This document shows, piece by piece, positions 18,704 to 31,803 of a DNA stretch of 64,000 nucleotides. The notes beneath the pieces were generated by a model. That model saw nothing but the letters and a program-made list of their open reading frames with translations, was not told where the DNA came from and ran no database searches. The DNA is from Pseudoalteromonas sp. DL-6 (GTDB lineage: Bacteria; Pseudomonadota; Gammaproteobacteria; Enterobacterales; Alteromonadaceae), in contig NZ_CP019770.1 of NCBI RefSeq assembly GCF_004328665.1, forward strand, positions 248,001-312,000, read 5' to 3'. How positions within the stretch are numbered: the first letter of the stretch is position 1; each line of letters begins with the position of its first letter. The position numbers and the translations under genes were made by a program.

Positions 18704-21700
18704 ATGGCTTACTCTTATTCTGAAAAGAAACGTATCCGTAAGGATTTTGGTAAACGTCCACAAGTTTTGGATATACCTTTCTTACTGTCGACGCAGTTAG
18801 AATCGTTTAAAAAATTCTTAGTCCCGGACGCTGATGGCGATCATGGTTTGGAAGCTGCCTTCCGTTCTGTGTTCCCAATTAAAAGCTACTCGGGAAATTC
18901 TGAGCTTCAATACGTAAGTTATCGTATTGGTGAGCCAGTATTCGATGTAAAAGAATGTCAAATTCGCGGTGTGACTTATTCTGCTCCACTTCGCGTGAAA
19001 CTGCGTCTTGTAGTAATGGACAAAGAAGCTCCAGGCACAGTTAAAGACATTAAAGAGCAAGAAGTTTACATGGGCGAAATTCCGCTCATGACCGATACCG
19101 GTACTTTTGTAATCAATGGTACAGAGCGTGTTATCGTTTCTCAGCTACACCGTAGCCCTGGTGTATTCTTTGATAACGACCGCGGTAAAACTCACTCGTC
19201 AGGTAAAGTGCTTTATAACGCACGTGTAATTCCTTACCGTGGTTCATGGTTAGACTTCGAATTTGATGCAAAAGATAACTTATATGTACGTATTGACCGT
19301 CGTCGTAAATTACCGGCGTCTATCATCCTACGTGCACTTGAGTACACGAGTGAAGAAATCCTAGATATCTTCTTCGATACTACTGCGTTTGAAATTGCAG
19401 ACGGTAAAGTTCTCATGGAACTTGTACCTTCACGTTTACGTGGTGAAACTGCCGCTTTTGATATCAAGAGCGAAGACGGTGAAGTCCTTGTTGAAAGCGG
19501 TCGTCGTGTTACGGCTCGTCACATCAAGAGCATCGAGAAAAAAGGCATTAAGCAATTAGAAGTACCACATGAGTACATCATCGGCCGTGTATTAGCGAAG
19601 AACTATGTTGATGAATCAACAGGTGAAATCATTGCTACTGCGAATGACGAGCTAACGCTTGAAATGATGGCTGAATTGGTTAAAGCCGGTCACACTACCA
19701 TTGATACGTTATACATCAATGAAGTGGACAGCGGCGCTTACATGTCAAATACATTGAACATTGACTCGTCAAGCAACCGTTTAGAAGCACTAGTAGAAAT
19801 TTATCGCATGATGCGCCCAGGCGAGCCACCGACGAAAGACGCGGCTGAAGCCTTATTTGAGAACTTATTTTTCTCAGAAGAACGCTATGACTTATCAACA
19901 GTAGGTCGTATGAAGTTCAATAGCCGTGTTGGTTACGATTCAGACACAGGCCCTGGCACATTAAGCAAAGAAGACATCGTAGCGGTTATGAAAGTATTGA
20001 TTGCTATTCGTAACGGTGTTGGCGATGTTGATGATATAGACCACTTAGGCAACCGTCGTATACGTAGTGTTGGCGAAATGGCTGAGAACCAATTCCGTGT
20101 AGGTTTAGTACGTGTAGAACGTGCTGTACGTGAGCGTTTAAGCTTAGGTGACCTAGATGCGATCATGCCACAAGATCTTATTAACGCTAAGCCTATTTCG
20201 GCAGCTGTTAAAGAGTTCTTCGGCTCGTCTCAGTTATCACAGTTTATGGACCAAAATAACCCGCTATCAGAAGTAACGCACAAGCGTCGTATTTCTGCAT
20301 TAGGTCCGGGCGGTCTAACTCGTGAACGCGCTGGCTTTGAAGTACGTGACGTTCACGTAACTCACTACGGTCGCGTATGTCCAATCGAGACTCCTGAGGG
20401 TCCAAACATCGGTCTAATTAACTCATTGTCTACGTATGCACGTACCAATGACTACGGTTTCTTAGAAACACCTTACCGCAAAGTGGTAGACGGTGTAGTA
20501 ACTGATGAAGTTGATTACCTATCAGCCATTGAAGAAGGTCAGTTTGTTATCGCACAGGCGAACTCAAACTTAACTGAAACCAATGAGTTTGTAGATGAAC
20601 TTATTCCATGTCGTCACAAAGGTGAATCAACCTTTATGGGTCGCATGGACCAGCAATATATGGATGTATCACCACAACAGGTGATCTCTGTAGCGGCCGC
20701 ACTTATCCCGTTCCTAGAACACGATGATGCTAACCGTGCATTGATGGGTTCAAACATGCAACGTCAAGCAGTACCAACATTGAAAGCGGACAAACCGTTA
20801 GTAGGTACTGGTATTGAGTTAACACTAGCGAAAGATTCTGGTGTAACGATTGTTGCAAAACGTGGTGGTGAAGTAATGTATGCCGACGCAAGTCGCATCG
20901 TTGTTAATGTACATGAAGAAGAACGCATCCCTGGTGAAGCGGGCATCGACATCTACAACTTAACCAAGTACACACGTTCTAACCAAAATACATGTATTAA
21001 CCAAAAGCCGACTTGTATGGTTGGTGAACCGGTTACTCGTGGCGATGTGTTAGCAGATGGTCCTTCGACTGACTTAGGTGACTTAGCCCTTGGTCAAAAC
21101 CTTCGCGTGGCATTCATGCCATGGAACGGTTACAACTTCGAGGATTCAATCTTACTATCAGAGCGCGTAGTTGAAGAAGATCGTCTAACGACTATTCATA
21201 TTCAAGAACTACAGTGTATCGCCCGTGATACTAAATTAGGCTCAGAAGAGATCACAGCAGATATCCCGAACGTGGGTGAATCTGCACTAGGCAAGCTTGA
21301 TGAATCAGGTGTTGTATATATTGGTGCTGAAGTTAAAGGCGGCGATATCCTAGTAGGTAAAGTGACTCCGAAAGGCGAAACGCAATTAACTCCTGAAGAA
21401 AAGCTACTACGTGCTATCTTCGGTGAGAAAGCGTCTGACGTTAAAGATAGCTCTTTACGTGTACCAAACTCTGTAACTGGTACTGTAATCGACGTACAAG
21501 TTTTCACCCGTGATGGCGTTGAAAAAGATAAACGTGCGTTAGAAGTTGAAGACATGCAGCTTCGCGAAGCGAAGAAAGACTTCAACGAAGAGTTCCGTAT
21601 TCTAGAAGCCGGTGTTTTAGACCGTGCACGCAAGTTACTTGTGGCAGCTGGTTTCGATGAAGACAACTTAGCGTCACTGAATGCTGAAAAGTTACTAACT

Positions 21701-22729
21701 CAAAGCCTTGCTGAAGAAGACAAGCAAGCTGAACTTGAGCAACTAGCTGCACAGTACGATGAGCTTAAAGCTGAATACGATAAGAAGTTTGAAAACAAAC
21801 GTCGTAAAATTACCCAAGGTGATGACTTAGCACCAGGCGTACTTAAGATTGTTAAAGTATACCTAGCTGTTAAACGTCGTATCCAACCAGGTGATAAAAT
21901 GGCGGGTCGTCACGGTAACAAAGGTGTTATCTCGACTATCGTACCAGTAGAAGATATGCCATACGATGACAAAGGTCGTACGGTAGATATCGTACTAAAT
22001 CCACTAGGTGTACCATCGCGAATGAATATCGGTCAGATCCTTGAAACACATATGGGTCTAGCTGCACGCGGTATTGGTGAGCGCTTAGAAGAAATGATGA
22101 AAGAGCAACGCGAGCTTCATGAGCTACGCGCATTCATCAAACAAGCTTATGAGATCGGTGAATCTCGTCAGGTTGTGGATATTGCTAGTTTCTCTGATGA
22201 CGAGATTCGTCGTTTAGCTGAAAACTTAAAAGGTGGTTTACCGATTGCTACTCCTGCATTTGATGGCGCGAAAGAAAGCGAAATCAAAGACATGCTAGAG
22301 CTAGGCGGCTACCCTAGAAGTGGTCAGGTTACACTTTATGATGGCCGTACTGGCGATCAGTTTGAACGTCAAGTAACTGTAGGTTACATGTACATGCTTA
22401 AACTTAACCACTTGGTTGACGATAAGATGCACGCGCGTTCTACTGGTTCTTACAGCCTTGTTACTCAGCAGCCGCTGGGTGGTAAAGCACAGTTCGGTGG
22501 CCAGCGTTTTGGTGAGATGGAAGTATGGGCACTTGAAGCTTACGGTGCTGCTTACACGCTACAAGAAATGCTAACAGTGAAATCGGATGACGTGAACGGT
22601 CGTACTAAGATGTATAAAAACATCGTTGATGGTAACCATAAAATGGAACCAGGTATGCCAGAATCGTTCAACGTATTGTTGAAAGAAATCCGCTCACTGG
22701 GTATCAACATCGAGTTGGAAGAAAATTAA
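18704..22729 (+). CDS. rpoB: DNA-directed RNA polymerase subunit beta
   Basis: 1341 aa (1342 in E. coli). Forms the catalytic cleft with beta'. The rifampicin-binding segment [18 protein letters not shown] (about 508-525) followed by [13 protein letters not shown] has the wild-type residues at the known resistance positions, so the allele should be rifampicin-sensitive. [12 protein letters not shown], which lies at the active centre, is near 1065. Ends 104 bp before rpoC. Confidence 0.99.
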   Translation: MAYSYSEKKRIRKDFGKRPQVLDIPFLLSTQLESFKKFLVPDADGDHGLEAAFRSVFPIKSYSGNSELQYVSYRIGEPVFDVKECQIRGVTYSAPLRVKLRLVVMDKEAPGTVKDIKEQEVYMGEIPLMTDTGTFVINGTERVIVSQLHRSPGVFFDNDRGKTHSSGKVLYNARVIPYRGSWLDFEFDAKDNLYVRIDRRRKLPASIILRALEYTSEEILDIFFDTTAFEIADGKVLMELVPSRLRGETAAFDIKSEDGEVLVESGRRVTARHIKSIEKKGIKQLEVPHEYIIGRVLAKNYVDESTGEIIATANDELTLEMMAELVKAGHTTIDTLYINEVDSGAYMSNTLNIDSSSNRLEALVEIYRMMRPGEPPTKDAAEALFENLFFSEERYDLSTVGRMKFNSRVGYDSDTGPGTLSKEDIVAVMKVLIAIRNGVGDVDDIDHLGNRRIRSVGEMAENQFRVGLVRVERAVRERLSLGDLDAIMPQDLINAKPISAAVKEFFGSSQLSQFMDQNNPLSEVTHKRRISALGPGGLTRERAGFEVRDVHVTHYGRVCPIETPEGPNIGLINSLSTYARTNDYGFLETPYRKVVDGVVTDEVDYLSAIEEGQFVIAQANSNLTETNEFVDELIPCRHKGESTFMGRMDQQYMDVSPQQVISVAAALIPFLEHDDANRALMGSNMQRQAVPTLKADKPLVGTGIELTLAKDSGVTIVAKRGGEVMYADASRIVVNVHEEERIPGEAGIDIYNLTKYTRSNQNTCINQKPTCMVGEPVTRGDVLADGPSTDLGDLALGQNLRVAFMPWNGYNFEDSILLSERVVEEDRLTTIHIQELQCIARDTKLGSEEITADIPNVGESALGKLDESGVVYIGAEVKGGDILVGKVTPKGETQLTPEEKLLRAIFGEKASDVKDSSLRVPNSVTGTVIDVQVFTRDGVEKDKRALEVEDMQLREAKKDFNEEFRILEAGVLDRARKLLVAAGFDEDNLASLNAEKLLTQSLAEEDKQAELEQLAAQYDELKAEYDKKFENKRRKITQGDDLAPGVLKIVKVYLAVKRRIQPGDKMAGRHGNKGVISTIVPVEDMPYDDKGRTVDIVLNPLGVPSRMNIGQILETHMGLAARGIGERLEEMMKEQRELHELRAFIKQAYEIGESRQVVDIASFSDDEIRRLAENLKGGLPIATPAFDGAKESEIKDMLELGGYPRSGQVTLYDGRTGDQFERQVTVGYMYMLKLNHLVDDKMHARSTGSYSLVTQQPLGGKAQFGGQRFGEMEVWALEAYGAAYTLQEMLTVKSDDVNGRTKMYKNIVDGNHKMEPGMPESFNVLLKEIRSLGINIELEEN

Positions 22730-22736
22730 GCCAATT

Positions 22737-22764
22737 AGATGCTGCAGTTAACGCTGCAGCATCT
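22737..22764 (+). other. 11-bp hairpin in the rpoB-rpoC spacer
   Basis: AGATGCTGCAG, a 6-nt loop and CTGCAGCATCT pair perfectly, eight bases after the rpoB stop. No T run follows, so it is not an intrinsic terminator; an mRNA-stability or processing role is possible. Confidence 0.7.
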
Positions 22765-22833
22765 GTTATGGCTGAATAGAATGTAGGGACGAGAACATCC
22801 GTCCTCAAGATTAACTCCGACAGGAGAGCTAAG

Positions 22834-25800
22834 GTGAAAGACTTACTTAAGTTTCTGAAGCAACAAAATAAGACCGAAGAATTCGATGCAATTCGCATTG
22901 GTCTTGCTTCACCAGACATGGTTCGTTCATGGTCATACGGTGAAGTAAAGAAACCTGAGACTATTAACTACCGTACTTTCAAGCCTGAGCGCGATGGCTT
23001 ATTCTGTGCCCGTATTTTCGGCCCAGTGAAAGATTATGAGTGTTTATGTGGTAAATATAAACGCCTTAAACACCGTGGTGTGATCTGTGAAAAGTGTGGC
23101 GTTGAAGTAACACTCACTAAAGTGCGTCGTGACCGTATGGGTCATATAGAACTGGCAAGTCCAGTTGCGCATATATGGTTTTTAAAATCATTACCGTCAC
23201 GTATCGGCTTAATGCTTGATATGACGCTTCGTGATATTGAACGTGTTCTTTACTTCGAATCATTCGTAGTAACTGAACCTGGTATGACAACGCTTGAGCG
23301 TGGTCAACTATTAGGTGAAGAAGAATACCTAGATGCACTTGAAGAGCACGGCGATGAGTTTGAAGCGAAGATGGGTGCTGAAGCAGTATTAGACTTACTG
23401 CGTGAACTCGATCTTGCTCAATTAATTGCAGAAATGCGTGAAGAGTTACCAACAATTAACTCTGAAACTAAGCGTAAAAAGATCACTAAACGTCTTAAGT
23501 TAATGGAATCGTTCCACCAATCAGGTAATAACCCTGAGTGGATGATAATGACAGTACTTCCAGTATTGCCACCTGACTTACGTCCATTAGTACCACTAGA
23601 CGGTGGTCGTTTTGCGACATCTGATCTAAATGACCTTTACCGTCGTGTTATTAACCGTAATAACCGTCTTAAGCGTCTACTAGATTTAGCTGCACCAGAT
23701 ATTATCGTACGCAACGAAAAACGTATGTTACAAGAAGCGGTAGATGCGCTACTTGATAACGGTCGTCGTGGTCGTGCAATTACAGGTTCTAACAAACGTC
23801 CACTTAAATCGCTTGCTGATATGATCAAAGGTAAGCAAGGTCGTTTCCGTCAGAACTTACTTGGTAAGCGTGTAGATTACTCTGGCCGTTCTGTAATTAC
23901 GGTTGGTCCTACACTTAAGCTTCATCAGTGTGGTCTTCCTAAGAAGATGGCATTAGAGCTTTTCAAACCATTCATCTATGGCAAATTAGAACGTCGCGGC
24001 ATGGCTACGACAATCAAAGCAGCTAAAAAGATGGTTGAGCGTGAAGTAGCGGAAGTATGGGATGTACTAGACGAAGTAATTCGTGAACATCCAGTATTAC
24101 TTAACCGTGCACCAACACTTCACCGTTTGGGTATCCAAGCGTTTGAACCTGTGCTTATCGAAGGTAAAGCGATTCATTTGCACCCATTAGTATGTGCGGC
24201 CTACAACGCCGATTTCGATGGTGACCAAATGGCGGTACACGTACCGCTAACAATTGAAGCGCAGCTAGAAGCTCGTGCGTTAATGATGTCGACAAACAAC
24301 ATCTTATCGCCTGCTAATGGTGAGCCAATCATCGTTCCTTCACAGGACGTTGTATTAGGTCTTTATTACATGACGCGTGACCGCATTAACGCCAAAGGCG
24401 AAGGCGCCGTATTTAAAGATCCAAAAGAAGCAGAAAAAGCATACCGTAGTGGTAATGCCGACCTTCACGCGATAGTGAAAGTACGTATTAGCCAATCAGT
24501 TAAAAACGAAGAAGGTGTTGTTGAAGACACTGTAACCGTGATTGATACTACTGTTGGTCGTGCGATTCTGTCTCTAATTTTACCAAAAGGGATGCCGTAT
24601 GAGTCAATCAACCAAGCCCTAGGTAAAAAGCAGATTTCTGGCTTAATTAATGAGTGTTACCGTCGTCTTGGTCTAAAAGACACCGTTATGTTTGCTGACC
24701 AAATCATGTACACCGGTTTCCACTATGCAATGAAGTCAGGTGTTTCAATTGGTATCGATGACTTAGTTATCCCACCAGTTAAAGCATCAATCATTGAATC
24801 AGCTGAAGCTGAAGTAACTGAAATCAACCAACAGTTCCAATCAGGTCTTGTAACGGCTGGTGAAAAGTACAACAAAGTTATCGATATCTGGTCACGTGTA
24901 AATGAAAACTTATCACGTGAAATGATGGCCAACTTGTCAAAAGACACGGTTATCAATGCCCAAGGTGAAGAAGTAGAGCAACCGTCATTTAACTCAGTGT
25001 TTATGATGGCCGACTCAGGTGCTCGTGGTAGTGCTGCTCAGATCCGTCAGCTAGCAGGTATGCGTGGTCTAATGGCACGTCCAGATGGTTCAATCATCGA
25101 GACGCCAATCACGGCTAACTTCCGTGAAGGTCTAAACGTACTTCAGTACTTCATCTCAACGCACGGTGCGCGTAAAGGTCTTGCCGATACAGCACTGAAA
25201 ACAGCGAACTCGGGTTACCTAACGCGTCGTCTAGTAGACGTTGCACAAGATTTGGTAATCAATGAAGACGATTGTGGCACAGAAGATGGCTTAACAATGA
25301 AACCGCTAATTGAAGGTGGTGACGTTGTAGAAGCACTTCGCGAACGTGTACTAGGTCGTGTTGTTGCTGAAGATGTTGTAATTCCAGGTACTAATACAGT
25401 ACTTGTAGAGCGTAACATCATGCTTGACGAAAAACTGTGTGACCTTTTAGAAGAGCACTCAGTAGATGAAGTTCGTGTACGTTCAGTTATCACCTGTGAT
25501 AACGACTTTGGTGTTTGTGCTAAGTGTTATGGTCGTGACCTTGCACGTGGTCATATCATCAACGCGGGTGAATCAGTAGGTGTTATCGCGGCACAGTCAA
25601 TCGGTGAGCCGGGTACACAGCTTACGATGCGTACCTTCCACATCGGTGGTGCGGCATCAAGAGCGTCTGCTGAAAATAATGTACAAGTTAAAACGAACGG
25701 TACATTAAAACTTCACAACGCTAAATATGTATTAAATACAGACGGTAAGATTGTTATTACCTCACGTTCTACCGAGATCACTATCATTGATAGCTATGGT

Positions 25801-27006
25801 CGTGAGAAAGAACGTTATAAAGTACCTTACGGTGCGGTATTAACAGTGCAAGACAATGCAGAAGTTCAAGGTAACGACATCGTTGCTACTTGGGACCCGC
25901 ATAGTCACCCAATCGTTCTTGAGCATAAGTCAAAAGTATCGTTCAGCGATATCGATGATTCAAACACTGAAGCACAGACTGATGAACTAACCGGTTTAAC
26001 CCGTGTAGTTGTTAAAGATCTTGCTAAAGCGAATGCGAAAGAGCCGAAACTTATCATTGAAAGTGATGAGCGTGGCTTGCAAGAAACGCGTCTTCCTTCA
26101 TTCACCACGATTGAAGTAACTGACGGCGCGACTGCAAACCCAGGTGACGTGTTAGCACGTATTCCGCAAGAAGGTTCGAAAACTCGTGATATCACGGGTG
26201 GTCTACCACGCGTAGCCGACTTATTTGAAGCGCGTAAGCCGAAAGATCCAGCTATTTTAGCTGAAATCACCGGTACGATTAGCTTCGGTAAAGAGACTAA
26301 AGGTAAGAAACGTCTAGTTATTACACCAGCTGAAGGCGATCATTACGAAGAAATGATCCCTAAGTGGCGTCAACTTAACGTGTTTGAAGGTGAGCAAGTG
26401 TCTAAAGGTGAAGTTATCGCCGATGGTCCAGAATCACCGCATGACATCTTACGCCTACGTGGTGTGACTCATGTTGCTAACTACATTGTTAACGAAGTGC
26501 AAGAGGTTTACCGTTTGCAAGGCGTTAAGATCAATGATAAGCACATTGAAACTATTATTCGTCAAATGCTACGTAAATGTATCATTCTAGACGGTGGTGA
26601 TACTGAGTTCTTAGCCGGTGAGCAAATTGAAGTGGCACGCGTTAATATCGCAAACCGCGACCTTGAAGCTCAAGGTAAGATCCCAGCTAAGTTTGAAATC
26701 CAGTTAATGGGTATCACAAAAGCATCACTAGCGACAGAATCTTTCATCTCAGCAGCCTCGTTCCAGGAGACAACTCGTGTCCTAACAGAAGCCGCTGTAA
26801 ATGGTAAGAGCGATGAACTACGCGGTCTGAAAGAAAACGTAATTGTGGGTCGATTGATCCCAGCCGGTACCGGTTTTGCGTATCATCAAGAGCGTATGGC
26901 TCGTCGTAAGCAAAAAGACGTTGTTGAAGAGCAAACGGTAAGTGCAGAAGAGGCAACTCAAGCACTAACTGATGCTTTAAACGCGGATTTATCTGGAAAT
27001 CAATAA
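22834..27006 (+). CDS. rpoC: DNA-directed RNA polymerase subunit beta'
   Basis: 1390 aa (1407 in E. coli), starting at GTG with AGGAGAG upstream. Zinc-binding cysteines [20 protein letters not shown] are at about 70-88; the Mg-binding NADFDGDQM motif is near 458-466; the second zinc site ([13 protein letters not shown]) is near 890. No insertion or break seen. Confidence 0.99.
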   Translation: MKDLLKFLKQQNKTEEFDAIRIGLASPDMVRSWSYGEVKKPETINYRTFKPERDGLFCARIFGPVKDYECLCGKYKRLKHRGVICEKCGVEVTLTKVRRDRMGHIELASPVAHIWFLKSLPSRIGLMLDMTLRDIERVLYFESFVVTEPGMTTLERGQLLGEEEYLDALEEHGDEFEAKMGAEAVLDLLRELDLAQLIAEMREELPTINSETKRKKITKRLKLMESFHQSGNNPEWMIMTVLPVLPPDLRPLVPLDGGRFATSDLNDLYRRVINRNNRLKRLLDLAAPDIIVRNEKRMLQEAVDALLDNGRRGRAITGSNKRPLKSLADMIKGKQGRFRQNLLGKRVDYSGRSVITVGPTLKLHQCGLPKKMALELFKPFIYGKLERRGMATTIKAAKKMVEREVAEVWDVLDEVIREHPVLLNRAPTLHRLGIQAFEPVLIEGKAIHLHPLVCAAYNADFDGDQMAVHVPLTIEAQLEARALMMSTNNILSPANGEPIIVPSQDVVLGLYYMTRDRINAKGEGAVFKDPKEAEKAYRSGNADLHAIVKVRISQSVKNEEGVVEDTVTVIDTTVGRAILSLILPKGMPYESINQALGKKQISGLINECYRRLGLKDTVMFADQIMYTGFHYAMKSGVSIGIDDLVIPPVKASIIESAEAEVTEINQQFQSGLVTAGEKYNKVIDIWSRVNENLSREMMANLSKDTVINAQGEEVEQPSFNSVFMMADSGARGSAAQIRQLAGMRGLMARPDGSIIETPITANFREGLNVLQYFISTHGARKGLADTALKTANSGYLTRRLVDVAQDLVINEDDCGTEDGLTMKPLIEGGDVVEALRERVLGRVVAEDVVIPGTNTVLVERNIMLDEKLCDLLEEHSVDEVRVRSVITCDNDFGVCAKCYGRDLARGHIINAGESVGVIAAQSIGEPGTQLTMRTFHIGGAASRASAENNVQVKTNGTLKLHNAKYVLNTDGKIVITSRSTEITIIDSYGREKERYKVPYGAVLTVQDNAEVQGNDIVATWDPHSHPIVLEHKSKVSFSDIDDSNTEAQTDELTGLTRVVVKDLAKANAKEPKLIIESDERGLQETRLPSFTTIEVTDGATANPGDVLARIPQEGSKTRDITGGLPRVADLFEARKPKDPAILAEITGTISFGKETKGKKRLVITPAEGDHYEEMIPKWRQLNVFEGEQVSKGEVIADGPESPHDILRLRGVTHVANYIVNEVQEVYRLQGVKINDKHIETIIRQMLRKCIILDGGDTEFLAGEQIEVARVNIANRDLEAQGKIPAKFEIQLMGITKASLATESFISAASFQETTRVLTEAAVNGKSDELRGLKENVIVGRLIPAGTGFAYHQERMARRKQKDVVEEQTVSAEEATQALTDALNADLSGNQ

Positions 27007-27072
27007 ACCGAATCTAATCAATAGATTAGAGTTTAGCAAGGTAGTTATCTGCTGCCTTGCGAGCGGTTTAGG

Positions 27073-27101
27073 TTGACAGGTCAATCTTTGCTCATTAAAA
27101 T
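27073..27101 (+). promoter_or_regulatory. str operon promoter (rpsL-rpsG-fusA-tuf)
   Basis: A consensus TTGACA at 27073-27078, a 17-bp spacer and TAAAAT at 27096-27101. Predicted start is near 27108, leaving a leader of about 93 nt before rpsL. Confidence 0.85.
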
Positions 27102-27167
27102 TCCGCCACCCATTTACTTGCACGTTTAAAACATGCTGGTAAAACAAGGGCGGATTTTTTATTTTTT
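27102..27167 (+). terminator. probable rpoC terminator with long loop
   Basis: TCCGCC (27102-27107) pairs with GGCGGA (27149-27154), followed by TTTTTTATTTTTTT. The 41-nt interior includes a smaller GCA-GTTT/AAAC-TGC stem (about 27120-27136). The left arm lies just before the predicted start of the str transcript, so only rpoBC mRNA would contain both arms. Confidence 0.6.
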
Positions 27168-27200
27168 TCAGTAGTAATTTTAATTTCAGGAGCTATTTAA

Positions 27201-27575
27201 ATGGCAACTATTAACCAGCTAGTGCGTAAGCCACGTCGTAGCAAGGTTACTAAAAGTAACTCAGCTGCGCTTAAAGCGTGTCCGCAAAAGCGTGGTGTAT
27301 GTACTCGCGTATATACAACTACACCTAAGAAACCAAACTCGGCGTTACGTAAAGTAGCTCGTGTACGTTTAACTAACGGTTTCGAAGTAACTTCATACAT
27401 CGGTGGTGAAGGTCATAACCTTCAAGAGCACAGTGTAATCCTAATCCGTGGTGGTCGTGTTAAAGATTTACCAGGTGTGCGTTTTCACACTGTACGTGGT
27501 GCACTTGACTGTGCAGGCGTTAGCGACCGTCGTCAAGCTCGTTCTAAATACGGTGCAAAACGCCCTAAAGGCTAA
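27201..27575 (+). CDS. rpsL: 30S ribosomal protein S12
   Basis: 124 aa, as in E. coli. S12 lies at the decoding centre. The loops known to mutate to streptomycin resistance, TPKKPN (Lys42/43) and GRVKDLPG (Lys87/88), are wild type. First gene of the str operon; preceded by CAGGAG. Confidence 0.99.
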   Translation: MATINQLVRKPRRSKVTKSNSAALKACPQKRGVCTRVYTTTPKKPNSALRKVARVRLTNGFEVTSYIGGEGHNLQEHSVILIRGGRVKDLPGVRFHTVRGALDCAGVSDRRQARSKYGAKRPKG

Positions 27576-27672
27576 TTGTTTTCCGTTAGTAAGGCCAAGC
27601 ACTAAATATTATTAATTATTGTTTTGGGTGATTGTTCCAAAAGGACAAACCTGAATAAACCGGAGATACAAA
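27576..27672 (+). promoter_or_regulatory. rpsL-rpsG intercistronic region (possible S7 operator)
   Basis: This 97-nt spacer has the same length as the E. coli region (about 96 nt) where S7 binds and represses the str operon. I did not verify the S7-binding fold here; the call rests on position and length only. Confidence 0.4.
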
Positions 27673-28143
27673 ATGCCTAGAAGACGCGTAATAGGTCAAC
27701 GTAAAATTCTTCCAGATCCTAAGTTCGGATCGGAACTTCTTGCTAAATTCGTTAACATCGTAATGTTAGACGGCAAGAAATCTACTGCTGAAAAAATCGT
27801 TTATGGTGCGCTAGACGTGGCTGCTGAGAAATCAGGCAAGTCGCACCTAGAAATCTTTGAAACTGCACTTGATAACATCCGCCCACAGGTAGAGGTTAAA
27901 TCTCGCCGTGTTGGTGGTTCAACTTATCAAGTACCAGTTGAAGTACGTCCAGTACGTCGCAACGCATTAGGTATGCGTTGGTTAGTAGACGCTGCACGTA
28001 AGCGTGGCGAAAAATCTATGGGCTTACGTTTAGCTCAAGAAATCGTTGACGCTGCTGATAACAAAGGCACTGCGGTTAAGAAACGTGAAGACGTTCACCG
28101 TATGGCTGAAGCGAACAAAGCATTCGCTCATTACCGTTGGTAA
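27673..28143 (+). CDS. rpsG: 30S ribosomal protein S7
   Basis: 156 aa. S7 nucleates assembly of the 30S head and contacts the E site. The basic N-terminus ([20 protein letters not shown]) and the C-terminal [15 protein letters not shown] tail are conserved. It lies between rpsL and fusA as in the classic str operon, with fusA 28 bp downstream. Confidence 0.99.
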   Translation: MPRRRVIGQRKILPDPKFGSELLAKFVNIVMLDGKKSTAEKIVYGALDVAAEKSGKSHLEIFETALDNIRPQVEVKSRRVGGSTYQVPVEVRPVRRNALGMRWLVDAARKRGEKSMGLRLAQEIVDAADNKGTAVKKREDVHRMAEANKAFAHYRW

Positions 28144-28170
28144 TCTGTCCTTAACCTTTAAGAGGATTTT

Positions 28171-30285
28171 ATGGCACGTACAACTCCACTTGAGCGTTAC
28201 CGCAATATCGGTATTTGTGCTCACGTAGATGCAGGCAAAACCACCACAACAGAACGTGTTCTGTTCTACACAGGTCTTTCTCATAAGATCGGTGAAGTAC
28301 ATGATGGCGCCGCAACTATGGATTGGATGGAGCAGGAACAAGAGCGTGGTATCACAATCACTTCTGCTGCAACAACGTGTTTCTGGAAAGGGATGGACGC
28401 GCAATTTGACGACCATCGCATCAATATTATTGATACCCCAGGACACGTAGATTTCACTATCGAAGTAGAGCGTTCTTTACGTGTACTAGATGGTGCGGTA
28501 GTTGTTCTTTGTGCTTCATCGGGTGTACAGCCGCAAACTGAGACAGTTTGGCGTCAAGCGAACAAATACGAAGTTCCGAGAATGATCTTCGTAAATAAAA
28601 TGGATCGCACGGGCGCTGACTTCTTAACGGTTGTAAGCCAGGTGAAATCTCGTCTTGGAGCAACGCCTGTTCCAGTCCAGCTGCCTATTGGCGCTGAAGA
28701 CGACTTTAAAGGTGTTATTGACCTTATTAAAATGAAAGCCATTAACTGGAATGATGAAGACCAGGGGATGACTTTCTCTTATGAGGCAATACCGGCAGAA
28801 CTTCAGGAACTAGCCGAAGAATGGCGCTCTCACTTAGTTGAAAGCGCTGCTGAAGCTACTGAAGAACTAATGGATAAATACTTAGAAGGTGAAGAGTTAA
28901 GCGAAGCAGAAATTAAAAATGCTTTGCGTCAACGCACATTAGCGAACGAAATTGTTCCCATGACGTGTGGTAGTGCATTTAAAAACAAAGGTGTTCAAGC
29001 TGTGCTTGATTGCGTTGTTGAATATATGCCCTCACCAACACAAGTGAAACAAATCCAAGGTATCTTAGAAAATGGTACTGAGGAAGAGCGTCCTGCTGAT
29101 GATAAAGCGCCGTTTGCTGCACTTGCATTCAAGATTGCAACAGACCCGTTTGTTGGCACTTTAACCTTTTTCCGTGTTTACTCTGGTACTGTTAAACAGG
29201 GTGACGCGGTATATAACCCAGTAAAAAGTAAGCGTGAGCGTCTTGGTCGTATCGTTCAGATGCATTCAAACTCACGTGAAGAGATCAAAGAAGTCTACGC
29301 AGGCGACATCGCGGCGGCTATTGGTCTCAAAGACGTAACAACAGGTGAGACACTGTGTGATCCGAACTCTATCATTACGCTTGAGCGTATGGAGTTCCCA
29401 GAACCAGTTATCTCTGTTGCGGTTGAGCCTCGCACAATCGCTGACCAGGATAAAATGGGTATCGCGCTAGGAAAACTAGCGGCAGAAGATCCGTCTTTCC
29501 GCGTACAAACTGACGAAGAATCAGGCCAGACTATTATCTCTGGCATGGGTGAACTTCACCTTGATATCATTGTCGACCGTATGAAACGTGAATTCAGTGT
29601 TGAATGTAACGTTGGTAAGCCGCAGGTTGCATACCGAGAAGCTATTCGTTCAACTGTTGAAGTTGAAGGGAAGTTTATACGTCAATCAGGTGGTCGTGGT
29701 CAATATGGTCACGTCTGGCTTAAACTTGAACCGATGGATATTTCGGATGATGAAGCCCCAATTTACGAGTTCGTTAACGAAACCGTAGGTGGCTCAGTAC
29801 CGAAAGAATACATCCCTGCGGTAGACAAAGGTATCCAAGAGCAAATGGCTCAAGGTGTACTGGCAGGCTACCCATTACTTGGTGTTAAAGCGACTTTATA
29901 TGATGGTTCATTCCATGATGTAGATTCGAATGAAATGGCATTTAAAATAGCAGGTTCACTGGCTATGAGACAAGGTGCGCTAGATGCAAACCCTGCACTT
30001 TTAGAACCAGTAATGAAGGTTGAAGTACTCACTCCTGAAGCAAACATGGGTGATGTAGTTGGCGACCTAAACCGTCGTCGCGGCATGATCGAAGGCATGG
30101 AAGATGCACTTGGTGGCCTTAAGCAAATTAATGCTGTGGTACCACTCTCTGAAATGTTCGGTTATGCGACTGCTTTACGATCTGCAACACAGGGCCGTGC
30201 CTCATACTCTATGGAGTTTTTGAAGTACGCTGAAGCCTCTAAGCAGGTTGCAGATACAATAATTTCAGCTCGCGCTGTAATATGA
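28171..30285 (+). CDS. fusA: translation elongation factor G
   Basis: 704 aa, identical in length to E. coli EF-G. GTPase motifs AHVDAGKTT (17-25), DTPGHVDF (about 89-96) and NKMDRTGAD (about 143) are intact, followed by domains II-V ending in the SMEFLKYAE region. Drives translocation on the ribosome. 63 bp before tuf. Confidence 0.98.
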   Translation: MARTTPLERYRNIGICAHVDAGKTTTTERVLFYTGLSHKIGEVHDGAATMDWMEQEQERGITITSAATTCFWKGMDAQFDDHRINIIDTPGHVDFTIEVERSLRVLDGAVVVLCASSGVQPQTETVWRQANKYEVPRMIFVNKMDRTGADFLTVVSQVKSRLGATPVPVQLPIGAEDDFKGVIDLIKMKAINWNDEDQGMTFSYEAIPAELQELAEEWRSHLVESAAEATEELMDKYLEGEELSEAEIKNALRQRTLANEIVPMTCGSAFKNKGVQAVLDCVVEYMPSPTQVKQIQGILENGTEEERPADDKAPFAALAFKIATDPFVGTLTFFRVYSGTVKQGDAVYNPVKSKRERLGRIVQMHSNSREEIKEVYAGDIAAAIGLKDVTTGETLCDPNSIITLERMEFPEPVISVAVEPRTIADQDKMGIALGKLAAEDPSFRVQTDEESGQTIISGMGELHLDIIVDRMKREFSVECNVGKPQVAYREAIRSTVEVEGKFIRQSGGRGQYGHVWLKLEPMDISDDEAPIYEFVNETVGGSVPKEYIPAVDKGIQEQMAQGVLAGYPLLGVKATLYDGSFHDVDSNEMAFKIAGSLAMRQGALDANPALLEPVMKVEVLTPEANMGDVVGDLNRRRGMIEGMEDALGGLKQINAVVPLSEMFGYATALRSATQGRASYSMEFLKYAEASKQVADTIISARAVI

Positions 30286-30348
30286 TTTTTAGCTTGTTTA
30301 ACTTAATAGTGAGTTAGACTTTAATTTCTTTATTAGGAATTTTTTAAG

Positions 30349-31533
30349 ATGGCAAAAGCAAAGTTTGAACGCGTAAAACCGCATGTAAACGTAGGTACAA
30401 TCGGCCACGTTGACCACGGTAAAACGACATTAACAGCAGCAATCACTAACGTACTTGCAAAAGTATACGGCGGTGTTGCTAAAGATTTCGCATCAATCGA
30501 TAACGCTCCAGAAGAGCGCGAGCGTGGTATCACAATCTCAACTTCACACGTTGAGTACGATACACCAACTCGTCACTACGCACACGTAGATTGTCCTGGA
30601 CACGCCGATTATGTTAAAAACATGATCACTGGTGCTGCTCAAATGGATGGCGCTATCTTAGTAGTAGCTGCGACTGATGGCCCTATGCCACAAACTCGTG
30701 AGCACATCCTACTTTCTCGCCAAGTTGGCGTTCCTTACATCGTTGTGTTCATGAACAAATGTGACATGGTTGATGATGAAGAGCTTCTTGAGCTAGTAGA
30801 AATGGAAGTTCGTGAACTTCTTTCTGAATACGACTTCCCAGGTGATGACTTACCACTAATTCAAGGTTCTGCACTTAAAGCACTTGAAGGCGAAGAGCAA
30901 TGGGAAGCTAAAATCATTGAGCTTGCAGAAGCACTTGATTCTTACATTCCAGAGCCAGAGCGTGACATCGATAAGCCATTCATCATGCCTATCGAAGACG
31001 TTTTCTCAATCCAAGGTCGTGGTACTGTTGTAACTGGCCGTGTTGAAGCTGGTATCATCAACGTGAATGACGAAGTTGAAATCGTTGGTATCAAGGACAC
31101 TACTAAGTCTACTTGTACTGGTGTTGAGATGTTCCGTAAGCTTCTTGACGAAGGTCGTGCTGGTGAGAACATTGGTGCACTTCTACGTGGTACTAAGCGT
31201 GAAGACGTTGAACGTGGTCAAGTACTAGCTAAGCCTGGTTCAATCAAGCCACACACTACATTCACTTCAGAAGTATACGTACTTTCGAAAGATGAAGGTG
31301 GTCGTCATACTCCATTCTTCAAAGGTTACCGTCCACAGTTCTACTTCCGTACAACTGACGTAACTGGTGACGTACAGTTACCAGAAGGCGTAGAAATGGT
31401 AATGCCTGGTGATAACGTTAAGATGACAGTAACTCTAATCGCGCCAATCGCGATGGACGAAGGTCTTCGTTTCGCTATCCGTGAAGGTGGCCGTACTGTA
31501 GGTGCTGGTGTTGTAGCAACTATCGTTGAGTAA
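30349..31533 (+). CDS. tuf: translation elongation factor Tu
   Basis: 394 aa. Delivers aminoacyl-tRNA to the ribosome. G1 GHVDHGKT (19-26), G3 DCPGH (81-85), G4 NKCD (136-139). Codon choice is strongly biased as expected for a very highly expressed gene. It is the last gene of the str operon. Whether a second tuf copy exists elsewhere cannot be seen; the usual position before tRNA-Trp-secE is taken by an unrelated gene. Confidence 0.99.
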   Translation: MAKAKFERVKPHVNVGTIGHVDHGKTTLTAAITNVLAKVYGGVAKDFASIDNAPEERERGITISTSHVEYDTPTRHYAHVDCPGHADYVKNMITGAAQMDGAILVVAATDGPMPQTREHILLSRQVGVPYIVVFMNKCDMVDDEELLELVEMEVRELLSEYDFPGDDLPLIQGSALKALEGEEQWEAKIIELAEALDSYIPEPERDIDKPFIMPIEDVFSIQGRGTVVTGRVEAGIINVNDEVEIVGIKDTTKSTCTGVEMFRKLLDEGRAGENIGALLRGTKREDVERGQVLAKPGSIKPHTTFTSEVYVLSKDEGGRHTPFFKGYRPQFYFRTTDVTGDVQLPEGVEMVMPGDNVKMTVTLIAPIAMDEGLRFAIREGGRTVGAGVVATIVE

Positions 31534-31558
31534 TAGTTAGCCTAGCTAATTAATACTA

Positions 31559-31588
31559 AAAAAACCCGAGCTTAGTCTCGGGTTTTTT
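31559..31588. terminator. str operon terminator
   Basis: AAAAAACCCGAG, loop CTTAGT and CTCGGGTTTTTT: a perfect 12-bp stem with an A/T flank on both sides, 25 bp after tuf. Confidence 0.95.
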
Positions 31589-31607
31589 AATGCCTGCAAT
31601 AAAGTAC

Positions 31608-31635
31608 AGGTTTCAGGTGCGAGGTTTCAGGTTTT
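31608..31635. repeat. 7-bp tandem repeat, four units
   Basis: AGGTTTC, AGGTGCG, AGGTTTC and AGGTTTT lie head to tail. The AGGT start is constant and the last three bases vary. It is in the 270-bp gene-free gap between tuf and the next gene. Together with 736-760 it suggests a genome-wide class of intergenic heptamer arrays. The rest of the gap (31636-31803) has a TATAAT at 31761-31766 without a clear -35. Confidence 0.7.
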
Positions 31636-31803
31636 AGTGAGTGAAGTTTGGCTTCCCTGCTGTTGCCGTAACGAAGTTTAAAACAGCATTGATACCGCTG
31701 CTTAAAAAATAACTAGGCTATTTTAAAGCGTGTTTATCGTTATTTAAGTTGGAACGTTGTTATAATAGGTAATAATTAAATAGTCAGTAGCGCAGAGAGT
31801 CCA

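Noticed and set aside
18818..26965. Many long open frames antisense to rpoB and rpoC
   Set aside because: They are shadows of strongly codon-biased genes on the opposite strand, lacking ribosome binding sites and family similarity.
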